Shown here in pieces: positions 56,397 through 64,000 of a stretch of 64,000 nt of DNA; the stretch's first letter is position 1; every line of letters begins with the position of its first letter. Under the pieces are notes generated by a model that ran no database searches, was not told the origin of the DNA, and was given only the letters and a program-made list of their open reading frames with translations. Source of the DNA: Allonocardiopsis opalescens (lineage in GTDB: Bacteria; Actinomycetota; Actinomycetes; Streptosporangiales; Streptosporangiaceae); contig NZ_PVZC01000004.1 in the NCBI RefSeq assembly GCF_003002095.1, positions 310,001 through 374,000 of the forward strand, in the 5' to 3' direction. The position numbers were made by a program, and so were the translations under genes.

Positions 56397-56795
56397 ATGT
56401 CAGTGATGTTCGGTGGCCGCAGGCCGAGTGAGCAGGCGCAGCGGGGTTTTGAGGCGGATCGGGAGCTGGCGGGGCGGCTGCCGGAGTTGCTGCGGGCGGC
56501 GTCGGAGGCGGAGGCGGCGCTGCGGGCGGCGCAGGAGCGGGGTGCCGAGGCCGAGGAGTTGCGGCCGCTGGGTCTGGCGCTGGATGGGGCGCTGACGGAT
56601 GCGGTGCGGGCGGCGTATGCGGCGCAGCGGGTGGCGGTCGGGGCGCGTGGGCGTGATGACCGGGTGTACCGGCGGCGGCGGTTGGCTCGGCCGGAGGTCA
56701 AGGAGTTGACGCTGCGGGCGGAGCGGTTGTTGACGATGCGTGAGGCGCATCGGCTGCATGGGATCGCGCGGGTGTCGCCGCGGGTGCCTGTCTGA
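56397..56795 (+). CDS. Hypothetical helical protein
   Basis: A 132-residue basic protein, almost all alpha-helix. It begins MSVMFGGRRPSEQAQRG and has long amphipathic stretches such as LAGRLPELLRAASEAEAALRAAQERGAEAEELRPLG. The C-terminus is Arg-rich. GAAGGG lies just before the ATG. I recognise no family. It is soluble and possibly a coiled coil. Confidence 0.6.
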   Translation: MSVMFGGRRPSEQAQRGFEADRELAGRLPELLRAASEAEAALRAAQERGAEAEELRPLGLALDGALTDAVRAAYAAQRVAVGARGRDDRVYRRRRLARPEVKELTLRAERLLTMREAHRLHGIARVSPRVPV

Positions 56796-56860
56796 GTTTT
56801 CGTGTGTGGGGTGCGCCCGTCGGTGTGGTCGGCCGGCGGGCGTTTTGGTGTGCGCGAGGG

Positions 56861-57631
56861 TCAGGTGCGGGAGGCGATGAGGGCGGCGACGCCGTCGAGG
56901 ATGGTGTGGAGGCCGAATTCGAAGGCGTGGTGGGGGTCGTGGGCGGTGTTGTGGGCGGCGCCGACGGCGGCTCCGATGGCGGCGGCGGTGGGGTAGCGCT
57001 GGGGGTCGAGGAGTTTTTCGAGGTGGGGGGCGTGGGCTTGCCACCATTGGGCGTCGGTGAGTTGGGTGTCGGTGTGGGTTCGGGTGGTTTCGGCGAGGGT
57101 GCGGGCGCTTGAGCTGACGTGGCTGAGGATGAGGGTGAGGACGGAGTCGGTCTCGATGGGGGTGAGGCCGGTTCCGGTGAGGGCGTTGAGTTCGCGGTCG
57201 TATTTGGCGGTGGTGTTGGGGCCGAGTACGGGGCGGGTGGTGGCGGTGGCGGCGAGCCAGGGGTGGTGTTGGTGGAGTCGCCAGTTGCGGTGGGCGACGT
57301 CGTTGAGGCGGTCGCGCCAGGGGGTGATGGGGGGTGGGTGCGGGGGGTCGAGGGTTTCTGCGTTGACGGTGTCGGTCATCAGGTCGATGAGTTCGGCTTT
57401 GCCGGGGATGTGGGTGTAGAGGGACATGGTGGCGGCGCCGAGGTGGTCGGCGACGCGGCGCATGGACAGGGCGTTGAGGCCGTCGGTGTCGGCGATGTGG
57501 ATGGCGGCGCGGACGATGGAGGTGACGGTGAGGCCGGGGCCGCCTTTGCGGCCGGGGGCTTCGCGGGTGCGCCAGAGCAGGGCCAGGCTGCGTGCGGGGT
57601 CGCCTCGTCCGGTGTGTTCCACGGTCGTCAC
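56861..57631 (-). CDS. TetR-family regulator (TetR_C_1-type)
   Basis: A 256-residue protein with a longer N-terminus than usual (RTREAPGRKGGPGLTVTSIVRAAIHIADTDG), then the helix-turn-helix LNALSMRRVADHLGAATMSLYTHIPGKAELIDLM. The C-terminal domain is that of the tetracycline-repressor-like group. An inverted repeat lies 18-32 bases upstream, in the gap to the divergent helicase gene. The natural ligand is unknown. Confidence 0.9.
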   Translation of the reverse strand: MTTVEHTGRGDPARSLALLWRTREAPGRKGGPGLTVTSIVRAAIHIADTDGLNALSMRRVADHLGAATMSLYTHIPGKAELIDLMTDTVNAETLDPPHPPPITPWRDRLNDVAHRNWRLHQHHPWLAATATTRPVLGPNTTAKYDRELNALTGTGLTPIETDSVLTLILSHVSSSARTLAETTRTHTDTQLTDAQWWQAHAPHLEKLLDPQRYPTAAAIGAAVGAAHNTAHDPHHAFEFGLHTILDGVAALIASRT

Positions 57632-57648
57632 CTTAACGAACCACTGTT

Positions 57649-57663
57649 CCGTATGTTGTACGG
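57649..57663. promoter_or_regulatory. TetR operator between TetR and helicase genes
   Basis: CCGTA-TGTTG-TACGG is a perfect inverted repeat 18 bases upstream of the TetR start and 66 bases upstream of the helicase start. A partial second copy (CGCGTATGTTCCGG) lies at 57668-57680. It may control both genes. Confidence 0.6.
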
Positions 57664-57728
57664 TACCGCGTATGTTCCGGCGGGGCGGGGCGGCTCCGCC
57701 GGTGGGTCGTGCGGGGTGAGGGGGCTGG

Positions 57729-60551
57729 GTGGACGCGGTGGCGGGTGCGGCGGGGCGGCTGGTGCGCTGCGGGGTGGTGTTCGAGCCGGGTGATCCGGCG
57801 CGGTGCGGGCGGGTGGTGTTCTACCGGGCCGATGAGGGTGTGGCGGTGCCGTCGGGGGTGGGGGAGCCGGGCGAGGTGGTGGTGGCGCTGCCGGAGTCGG
57901 GCGGGGTGGTGGTGCGGTCGGTGCCGGCGGTCCGGTTGGGTGTGGCGGACGCGCTGGGGGTGCTGTGCCGGGCGCGGGAGGGCGCGGGGTCGGGGGCGCA
58001 TCCGTCGGCGGTGTTCTGGGGTGCGGTGGTGGTGGAGGCGCTGGCGCTGGTGGGGCGGGGCCGGGTGCTGCCGGGGGTGTCGGCGGGGGGTTTCGACGCG
58101 TGGCGGGTCGGGCCGGTGGACGGGCGTGCGGGGGAGGCGCTGGGGGCGCTGGTGGCGGCGATGCCGGCGTCGGCGCGGGCGGTGCCGCTGCCGGGTGGCG
58201 GGGTGCGGCTGGCCGATGGGCGGGGGCTGGTGCGGGAGTTCGTGGACGCGGTGGCCGACGGGGTGGTGCGGACGGCGGCGGCGCCGGCGGCGGTGGGTTT
58301 CGCGGCTTTCGCGGCGGTGGAGCCGGTGGGTGTGGAGGGGCTGCGGGAGTGGGCGGCGGAGGCGGCGGCGGGGGTGGACGCCGGGGTGCGGGTGTCGCTG
58401 CGGGTGGAGTGTGTGGAGGGTGCGGGGGGTGAGGGGCCGCCGCCGCTGCGGGCGGTGGTGCAGGTGCATGATCTGGCGGATGCGTCGCGGGTGGCGGACG
58501 CGGCGGCGCTGTGGGCGGGGTCGGCGCCGGGGTTCGGGGCGGGGGCGCCGATGGAGGCGGCGGTGGCGGTGCGGCGGGCGGCGCGGGTGTGGCCGGTGCT
58601 GGAGGGGCTGCTGGGGCGGGCGGTTCCGGACGCGGTGGCGCTGGGGGATGAGGAGGTGGCGGAGCTGCTGGGGTCGGCGGGTGAGCGGCTGGCGGCGGCG
58701 GGGGTGGCGGTGCACTGGCCGCGTGAGCTGGTGGCGGATCTGGCGGCGCGGGTGGTGGTGGGCGGTGATGAGGTGCGGGCCCGTGGCGGGGGCGGGGTGC
58801 TGGGCGGTGGTCCGGTGGCTTTGGATTGGCGGTTGGCGCTGGGGGGTGAGCTGCTGAGCGAGGCGGAGATGGCGGCTTTGGCGGCCGAGCACCGTCCGGT
58901 GGTGCGGCTGCGGGGGCGGTGGGTGCTGCTGGCGCCGGGCCTGGGGGAGCGGCTGCGGGACCGCGGGTTGGAGCCGGTGGCGCCGGTGCGGGCGCTGGGC
59001 GCGGTGCTGTCGGGTGCGGCGGTGGTGGACGGGCGCGCGGTGGAGGTGGTGGCACGGGGCTGGGCGGCGCGGCTGGCGGAGCGGGTGGCGGCGGGTGAGG
59101 GCGGGTCGGAGCCGGTGGGTGAGCCGCCGGGTCTGGCGGGGCGCTTGCGTGATTACCAGTTGCGGGGGTTGCGGTGGCTGGTGCGGATGACGGGTCTGGG
59201 GTTGGGCGGCTGCCTGGCCGATGACATGGGTTTGGGCAAGACGGTGACGGTGATCGCGCTGCATCTGCACCGGGCGGCGGATCGGGAGTTGCGGGGGGCG
59301 GGGCCGACGCTGGTGGTGTGCCCGGCGTCGGTGCTGGGCAACTGGGAGCGGGAGGTGCGCCGGTTCGCGCCGGGGGTGGCGGTGCGGCGCTTCCATGGGG
59401 CGGGGCGTTCGCTGGAGGGCGCGGACGGGGGCTTCGTGCTGACGACGTACGCGACGATGCGGGCGGACGCGGGTGTGCTGGCGGGGCGCCGGTGGGGGCT
59501 GGTGGTGGCCGATGAGGCGCAGCTGGTGAAGAACCCGTGGTCGGGGACTGCGGCGGCTTTGCGGCGGGTGCCGTCGGCGGCGCGGGTGGCCTTGACGGGG
59601 ACGCCGGTGGAGAACGAGTTGGCGGATCTGTGGGCGGTGCTGGACTGGACGACTCCGGGGCTGCTGGGTTCGCTGGGGGAGTTCCGGGAGCGGTGGCGGG
59701 CGGTGGAGGAGGACCGCGACGCGCAGGCGGCGGCGCGGTTGGCGCGGCTGGTGGGTCCGTTCGTGCTGCGGCGCCGCAAGTCCGATCCGGGGATCGCGCC
59801 GGAGTTGCCGGCGAAGACGGTGACGGATCGGCCGGTGGGGCTGACGCGGGAGCAGGCGGGCTTGTACGAGGCGGTGGTGGCCGAGGCGCTGGAGCGGATC
59901 GCGGCGGCGGAGGGGATGGCGCGGCGGGGGCTGGTGATGGGGCTGCTGACGGCGTGCAAGCAGATCTGCAACCATCCGGCGCAGTTTCTGAAGGAGGCCG
60001 ATCCGGTGCTGGCGGGTCGGTCGGGGAAGTTGGAGCGGCTTGAGGGCCTGGTGGACACGGTGGTGGCCGAGGGGGGCGCGGTGCTGGTGTTCACGCAGTA
60101 TGTGGCGATGGGGCGGCTGCTGGTGCGGCGCTTGGCGGAGCGGGGCGCGGGGGTGCTGCTGCTGCACGGGGGGACGCCGGTGGCGGAGCGGGAGGCGATG
60201 GTGGCGCGGTTCCAGGCGGGGGAGGTGCCGGTGTTCGTGCTGTCGCTGCGGGCGGCGGGCACGGGCTTGAACCTGACGCGGGCCGACCATGTGGTGCATT
60301 ACGACCGGTGGTGGAATCCGGCGGTGGAGGAGCAGGCGACGGATCGTGCGTACCGGATCGGGCAGACGCGTCCGGTGCAGGTGCATCGGCTGGTGGCGGA
60401 GGGGACGGTGGAGGAGCGGATCGCGGCGCTGCTGGAGTCCAAGCGGGAGTTGGCGGAGGCGGTGCTGGCGGCGGGTGATGAGGGGGCGGCGCTGACGGAG
60501 CTGTCGGACGGGGAGTTGGCGGAGCTGGTGGCGCTGCGGGAGGTGCGGTGA
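57729..60551 (+). CDS. SNF2-family helicase (HepA/RapA-like)
   Basis: A 940-residue ATPase. The first 450 residues are an Ala/Gly/Val-rich SNF2-associated N-terminal region without known catalytic motifs. The ATPase core has motif I DDMGLGKTVTV (about 499-509), the Walker B box DEAQ near 594, and LTGTPVEN; the C-terminal lobe ends with motif VI QATDRAYRIGQTRPVQV near 870. Such proteins move along double-stranded DNA and remodel nucleoprotein or RNA polymerase. It overlaps the SWIM-protein gene by four bases (GTGA). Codons are strongly G-ending compared with genes in the first half of the window. Confidence 0.92.
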   Translation: MDAVAGAAGRLVRCGVVFEPGDPARCGRVVFYRADEGVAVPSGVGEPGEVVVALPESGGVVVRSVPAVRLGVADALGVLCRAREGAGSGAHPSAVFWGAVVVEALALVGRGRVLPGVSAGGFDAWRVGPVDGRAGEALGALVAAMPASARAVPLPGGGVRLADGRGLVREFVDAVADGVVRTAAAPAAVGFAAFAAVEPVGVEGLREWAAEAAAGVDAGVRVSLRVECVEGAGGEGPPPLRAVVQVHDLADASRVADAAALWAGSAPGFGAGAPMEAAVAVRRAARVWPVLEGLLGRAVPDAVALGDEEVAELLGSAGERLAAAGVAVHWPRELVADLAARVVVGGDEVRARGGGGVLGGGPVALDWRLALGGELLSEAEMAALAAEHRPVVRLRGRWVLLAPGLGERLRDRGLEPVAPVRALGAVLSGAAVVDGRAVEVVARGWAARLAERVAAGEGGSEPVGEPPGLAGRLRDYQLRGLRWLVRMTGLGLGGCLADDMGLGKTVTVIALHLHRAADRELRGAGPTLVVCPASVLGNWEREVRRFAPGVAVRRFHGAGRSLEGADGGFVLTTYATMRADAGVLAGRRWGLVVADEAQLVKNPWSGTAAALRRVPSAARVALTGTPVENELADLWAVLDWTTPGLLGSLGEFRERWRAVEEDRDAQAAARLARLVGPFVLRRRKSDPGIAPELPAKTVTDRPVGLTREQAGLYEAVVAEALERIAAAEGMARRGLVMGLLTACKQICNHPAQFLKEADPVLAGRSGKLERLEGLVDTVVAEGGAVLVFTQYVAMGRLLVRRLAERGAGVLLLHGGTPVAEREAMVARFQAGEVPVFVLSLRAAGTGLNLTRADHVVHYDRWWNPAVEEQATDRAYRIGQTRPVQVHRLVAEGTVEERIAALLESKRELAEAVLAAGDEGAALTELSDGELAELVALREVR

Positions 60552-61795
60552 GCGGGGCGGAGGAGGCGGGCCGGGTGCGGGGGTTCGCGGCGTTCGCGCC
60601 GGGGGCGGCGCGGGCGGGCCGGTTCGCGCGGTCGTGGTGGGGGAACGCGTGGGTGCGGGCCTTGGAGGACACCTCGCTGGACGCGGTGCCGCTGCGGCGG
60701 GGCCGCAGGTTCGCGCGTTTGGGGCAGGTGGGGCCGATCACGGTGAGTCCGGGCCGGTTCGCGGCGCCGGTGCACGGCGCCGACGGGGGCTCCTACCGCT
60801 GCTCGGTGGCGGTGGAGGAGTTGAGCGGGGCGCAGTGGGAGCGGTTCTTGGACCAGGTGGCGGCGTCGGCGGGGCATGTGGCGGCGCTGCTGGAGCGGGA
60901 CATGCCGCATGAGCTGGTGGCGGCGGCCGCGGATGCGGGGGTGCCGCTGCTGCCGGGGATCGGCGATGTGGAGCCGGAGTGCGACTGCGACGCGTGGGAG
61001 CTGCCGTGTGAGCATGCGGCGGCCTTGTGCTTCCAGGTGGCGTGGCTGCTGGACGCGGATCCGTTCGTGCTGCTGCTGGCGCGGGGGCGCAGTGAGGCGG
61101 AGCTGCGGGCGGAGTTGGCGCGCCGCAGTGTGCGCGTCGGCGGCGGGGGCGGCGCCGGGGCGGATGCGGGGGTGGTGGCCGCGGAGGTGTTCGGGGCGGA
61201 GGTGGCGGGGCTGCCGCCGCTGCCGGGGCCGGTGGAGGCGGCTGAGGCGGTGGCGCCGCTGGTGGGGGCGGGGCCGGCGCCGGGGGTGGAGGTGGCGGGG
61301 CTGGTGGCGCTGGCGGCCGACGCCGCGGCGCGGGCCCGCGCCGCACTGGCCGCCGGGCCGGGTGGGGTGGGGGAGGCGCTGTGGCCGCGGGGCGGTGTGC
61401 GCGCGGATGCGGCGCGGTGGGCGGCGGGCGGGGTGGATGAGGGGGCGAGGGGGCGGCTGGCCGCGGCGGCGGGTGCGACGGTGGCGGAGTTGGAGGTGGC
61501 CGCGGCGGCGTGGCGGGTCGGCGGGGCGGCCGGATGGCGGGCCGCCGAAGAGCTGTGGGAGCCCGAAGGTGCGGAGCTGGCGCGGGCGGAGGCGGCGCTG
61601 GAGGGGCTGGGGGGCGGCTGGGTGCGGGAGGCGAACCGGTGGAGCGGGCCGGGCGGTGTGCAGCTGCGGTGGGGGGCCGACGGGCGCTGGTACGCGTTTT
61701 CGCGGCGGGGCGGGGTGTGGTGGCCGGCGGGTGCGGGCGCGCGGGATCCGCAGGGGGCGCTGGCGGCGGCCGGGGGTTCGCCGGGGCCGCGGTGA
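60548..61795 (+). CDS. SWIM zinc-finger protein, partner of the SNF2 helicase
   Basis: A 415-residue protein. The SWIM finger is CDCDAWELPCEHAAAL (CxC then CxH), near residues 140-155. The N-terminus has RSWWGNAWVRALE, typical of the SWIM-domain proteins encoded next to SNF2 helicases. The second half is a low-complexity Ala/Gly/Val-rich region with no motif. SWIM fingers bind DNA or proteins. The four-base overlap with the helicase argues for a complex, perhaps in DNA repair or chromosome maintenance. Confidence 0.88.
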   Translation: MSGAEEAGRVRGFAAFAPGAARAGRFARSWWGNAWVRALEDTSLDAVPLRRGRRFARLGQVGPITVSPGRFAAPVHGADGGSYRCSVAVEELSGAQWERFLDQVAASAGHVAALLERDMPHELVAAAADAGVPLLPGIGDVEPECDCDAWELPCEHAAALCFQVAWLLDADPFVLLLARGRSEAELRAELARRSVRVGGGGGAGADAGVVAAEVFGAEVAGLPPLPGPVEAAEAVAPLVGAGPAPGVEVAGLVALAADAAARARAALAAGPGGVGEALWPRGGVRADAARWAAGGVDEGARGRLAAAAGATVAELEVAAAAWRVGGAAGWRAAEELWEPEGAELARAEAALEGLGGGWVREANRWSGPGGVQLRWGADGRWYAFSRRGGVWWPAGAGARDPQGALAAAGGSPGPR

Positions 61796-61825
61796 GCCCG
61801 GGGGGCGGGCCCCGGGGGCGGGGGG

Positions 61826-62197
61826 TCAGCCGCTGCGGCGGGCGCCGAGGTGGAAGGCGACGTTGACGATCATGATCATGACCAGGACCGCGCTGAGGCC
61901 GATGGGTCCGGCGATGCCGCCGGCGATGGCCGACAGGGGGATGGCCATGATGAGGGAGCCGATGGTGACGCCGGCCGCGGTGTTGCGGCGGGCGACCTCG
62001 ACCTGGGCGGCGGCCTCGGAGACGGGCGGGGTGGGCTGCTGGAGGTGGGCGAGGCGTTCGGCGACGCGCTGGTCGATGATGTGGTCGAGGCGGTCGGCGA
62101 GGGATTCGGCGATCTCGGTCTCGTACTCGCGGCCGAGGCTTTCGCGGGCGGCCAGGGAGGCGGCGACCTCGTCGCGCGGCACGTTGGCTTGCGTCAT
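61826..62197 (-). CDS. Small membrane protein, paralogue 1
   Basis: A 123-residue protein. The first 75 residues are helical and charged (DEVAASLAARESLGREYETEIAESLADRLDHIIDQRVAERLAHL), followed by two membrane helices (ITIGSLIMAIPLSAIAGGIAG-like and LSAVLVMIMIVNVAFHLG). The charged part is clearly related to that of the next upstream gene. The function is unknown; the pattern resembles a membrane-anchored coiled coil. Confidence 0.75.
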   Translation of the reverse strand: MTQANVPRDEVAASLAARESLGREYETEIAESLADRLDHIIDQRVAERLAHLQQPTPPVSEAAAQVEVARRNTAAGVTIGSLIMAIPLSAIAGGIAGPIGLSAVLVMIMIVNVAFHLGARRSG

Positions 62198-62238
62198 ATC
62201 GTGATTATCCGGTACTGGGGCGGTGGTGGGAAGGCGGG

Positions 62239-62622
62239 TCAGCGGTCGGCGCCCCACACGGTGACGAGGTAGAAGCCGATGATGCCGGCGAAGGCGACGA
62301 GGACTCCGGCGCCGTCGGCGACGTAGCCGCCGACGATGGTGACGGGGATGGCGGCGACCAGGCACAGGATGCCCATGACGAGGCGCAGCACGGAGCCGTC
62401 GACGCGTCTGCGCTGGGTGGGGTGGGCGGTGGTCTTGATCTGGGTGAGCTGGTGGGCGACCTCGGCGCGCACCCGGGCGTCGATGGCGGCCTCCAGGTGT
62501 TCGGCGAGGGAGGCGGCGACGGCGTCGTCGTAGTCGGGGCCGAGTTCGCGGCTGGTCTTGAGCGAGGTGGCGATGTCGTCGGTGGGCAGGTGGGCGGTGG
62601 TGCGGGCGGGCACGGTCGTCAT
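62239..62622 (-). CDS. Small membrane protein, paralogue 2
   Basis: A 127-residue protein. Residues 15-65 (DDIATSLKTSRELGPDYDDAVAASLAEHLEAAIDARVRAEVAHQL) align with the neighbouring paralogue's DEVAASLAARESLGREYETEIAESLADRL segment. Two membrane helices follow (LRLVMGILCLVAAIPVTIVGGYV and GVLVAFAGIIGFYLVTVWG). It sits 41 bases upstream of paralogue 1 on the same strand and downstream of the sigma-factor gene. Confidence 0.75.
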   Translation of the reverse strand: MTTVPARTTAHLPTDDIATSLKTSRELGPDYDDAVAASLAEHLEAAIDARVRAEVAHQLTQIKTTAHPTQRRRVDGSVLRLVMGILCLVAAIPVTIVGGYVADGAGVLVAFAGIIGFYLVTVWGADR

Positions 62623-62721
62623 GGGGTCCAGTATCGGGCGGGTGGGGGGGGGCGCGCAGGGCGCGCGGCGCGATCTCGGGGTTAGTTCGGGGGCGCCCCT
62701 GAGGCGCGGTCGGGGTGTGCG

Positions 62722-62756
62722 AAGGCCCCGCCGGGCGGTGGGCTCGGCGGGGCCTT
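62722..62756. terminator. Terminator after the sigma-factor gene
   Basis: Perfect 11-base arms AAGGCCCCGCC / GGCGGGGCCTT with a 13-base loop, 16 bases past the sigma-factor stop. Confidence 0.75.
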
Positions 62757-62771
62757 GCGGTCGGGCGGGTG

Positions 62772-64000
62772 TCAGCTGGCGAAGTCCAGCAGCGGCCGGG
62801 CGCGGCTGGGGTGGCGCAGCTTGGACAGGGACTGCTTCTCCAGTTGGCGGATGCGCTCGCGGGTCAGGCCCAGGTGCTTGCCGATCTCGTCGAGGGTGCG
62901 GGGCCGGCCGTCGATGAGGCCGAAGCGCAGCGACATGATGGTGGCCTCGCGCGGTTCGAGGTCCTCCAGCGCCTTGCGGAGCTGGTCGGCCATGAGCTGG
63001 CGGTCGACGACCTCGGAGGCTTCGGCGGCGTCGATGTCCTCGATGAGGTCGCCGATGCGGGTCTCGCCGTCCTCGCCGATGGTGGAGTCGAGGCTGATGG
63101 GCTGGCGGGTGATGCGCAGCAGTTCCTCGATCTGGGCCGGGGTGCGGTCCAGTTCCAGGGCGAGTTCCTCGGGTGTGGGTTCGCGGCCCAGGGTCTGGTG
63201 CATGTCGCGTTCGAGGCGGCTGACCTTGCTGAGCAGTTCCAGGACGTGCACGGGCAGCCGGATGGTGCGGGCGGAGTCGGCGAAGCCGCGCTGGATGGCC
63301 TGGCGGATCCACCACATGGCGTAGGTGGAGAACTTGAAGCCCTTGGTGTAGTCGAACTTCTCCACGGCGCGGATGAGGCCGAGGTTGCCCTCCTGGACGA
63401 CGTCGAGGAGGGACAGGCCGCGGTCGCTGTACTTCTTGGCGACGGAGACCACGAGCCGGAGGTTGGCCTCCAGCATGTGGGACTTGGCGCGGCGGCCGTC
63501 CTCGACCAGCCAGTGCAGTTCCTCGTCGGTGACGGGGGCGCCCTCGGCGTCGGGGTTGTCCAGCCGGTATTCGGCGTAGAGGCCGGCTTCGATGCGCTTG
63601 GCGAGTCCGACCTCCTCTTCGGCGGTCAGCAGCTGGCGGCGGCCGATGGCCTTGAGGTAGGTGTGGACGGAGTCGCCCATGGCGGGCGACTGGTCGTCGA
63701 GGTCGGCTTCGTTGTCGTCGGCTTCGGCGCGCAGCTGCTCGGTGACGGCGGCCTCGGCCTCGGCCGGGGTCTGGGTGTCCCCGGGGGTGTCCGGGGTGGA
63801 TGTGTCGCTCTCGTTGGCCAGCTGTACGCCGGCGTCGGTCAGCTCGCGCAGGATCGAGCGGCCCTCCGAGGCGGTGATGCCTGCGGCGGAGAACGCTGTT
63901 CGCAGCTCCACGAGGGACAGGTGCCCCTGGGAGCGCCCCCGCGCGATCAGTTCGTCCAGTGCCTGGGTGGCGGCCGCCTCCAGGGACGCCGCGCGCGGCG
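62772..64000 (-). CDS. Principal sigma-70 factor (HrdB/RpoD-type), N-terminus beyond the window
   Basis: At least 409 residues are visible and the frame is still open at base 64000. Region 1.1-like sequence (ALDELIARGRSQGHLSLVEL, then ILRELTDAGV) lies before an acidic linker. Region 1.2 and region 2 follow (DSVHTYLKAIGRRQLLTAEEE, NLRLVVSVAKKYSDRGLSLLDVVQEGNLGLIRAVEKFDY, FKFSTYAMWWIRQAI), then regions 3 and 4 (PTPEELALELD, EATIMSLRFGL, TLDEIGKHLGLTRERIRQLE). This is the housekeeping sigma factor recognising TTGACA/TATAAT-type promoters. The first in-frame ATG/GTG inside the window (63911) is internal; the gene continues beyond the edge. Confidence 0.95.
   Translation of the reverse strand, partial: PRAASLEAAATQALDELIARGRSQGHLSLVELRTAFSAAGITASEGRSILRELTDAGVQLANESDTSTPDTPGDTQTPAEAEAAVTEQLRAEADDNEADLDDQSPAMGDSVHTYLKAIGRRQLLTAEEEVGLAKRIEAGLYAEYRLDNPDAEGAPVTDEELHWLVEDGRRAKSHMLEANLRLVVSVAKKYSDRGLSLLDVVQEGNLGLIRAVEKFDYTKGFKFSTYAMWWIRQAIQRGFADSARTIRLPVHVLELLSKVSRLERDMHQTLGREPTPEELALELDRTPAQIEELLRITRQPISLDSTIGEDGETRIGDLIEDIDAAEASEVVDRQLMADQLRKALEDLEPREATIMSLRFGLIDGRPRTLDEIGKHLGLTRERIRQLEKQSLSKLRHPSRARPLLDFAS

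Noticed and set aside
57628-60386. Long minus-strand frames opposite the SNF2 helicase
   Set aside because: Pro/Arg/His-rich shadows caused by G-ending codons on the coding strand; the helicase motifs are unambiguous on the plus strand.

Overview
The window reads as chromosomal DNA of a high-GC actinomycete. Supporting genes include a GarA-type FHA protein beside gcvH and MerR/bifunctional-nuclease genes (the order seen in mycobacteria and streptomycetes), an F420-type LLM oxidoreductase, a GpgS-like glucosyl-3-phosphoglycerate synthase, RamB facing isocitrate lyase, a DUF5999-like protein and an HrdB-type sigma factor. A Nocardiopsaceae/Streptosporangiales-like host is my guess; the rank is inference. 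I saw no insertion sequence, prophage, tRNA, rRNA or CRISPR array.

Layout. 0-6 kb: a CocE/NonD hydrolase with an ATP-grasp ligase, a CPBP protease-like membrane protein, a GntR-ABC-permease operon under a perfect operator, and an acyltransferase. 6-11.6 kb: isocitrate lyase and divergent RamB, glucosyl-3-phosphoglycerate synthase, acyl-CoA dehydrogenase. 11.6-12.4 kb: a gene-poor stretch with three large palindromes and an Asp/Gly-rich lipoprotein. 12.7-17.5 kb: a second acyltransferase, two convergent TetR genes, a quinone-oxidoreductase-like gene sharing operators with one TetR, a HAD phosphatase and a MerR regulator. 17.7-20.3 kb: a small effector-like protein and an NB-ARC/TPR STAND NTPase, the most unusual locus. 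20.6-24.8 kb: VOC protein, F420 oxidoreductase, and a trpE-trpG fusion behind a Trp-Trp attenuator. 25.5-32.6 kb: SDR/TetR pair, small membrane proteins, LysR, ThyX, flavohemoprotein, and a C26-family protein without its catalytic residues. 32.8-44.6 kb: CDP-alcohol phosphotransferase, sugar-phosphate nucleotidyltransferase/mutase fusion, gcvH-garA-merR-nuclease-merR, a WYL regulator with a hydrolase, then gcvP under a tandem glycine riboswitch. 44.7-52.1 kb: beta-helix exoprotein, penicillin-binding-like serine hydrolase, XRE/membrane pair, TPR protein, DUF5999 protein, two-component system. 52.3-64 kb: TetR, IclR with glpK and glpF, a hypothetical gene, TetR, an SNF2 helicase with its SWIM partner, two paralogous membrane proteins and the principal sigma factor running off the end.

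The best candidate for an undescribed system is the two-gene module at 17688-20349. The last residues of the small protein and the first residues of the STAND NTPase carry a matching 17-residue motif (8 identities, no gaps) with an amyloid-like core. This fits the layout of bacterial NLRs that signal to a cell-death effector by amyloid templating. Other notable signals are a 16-base AT-rich operator-like sequence repeated at distant loci, several likely leaderless promoters, a catalytically dead amidotransferase fold, and a strong change in strand composition from about 50 kb onward.
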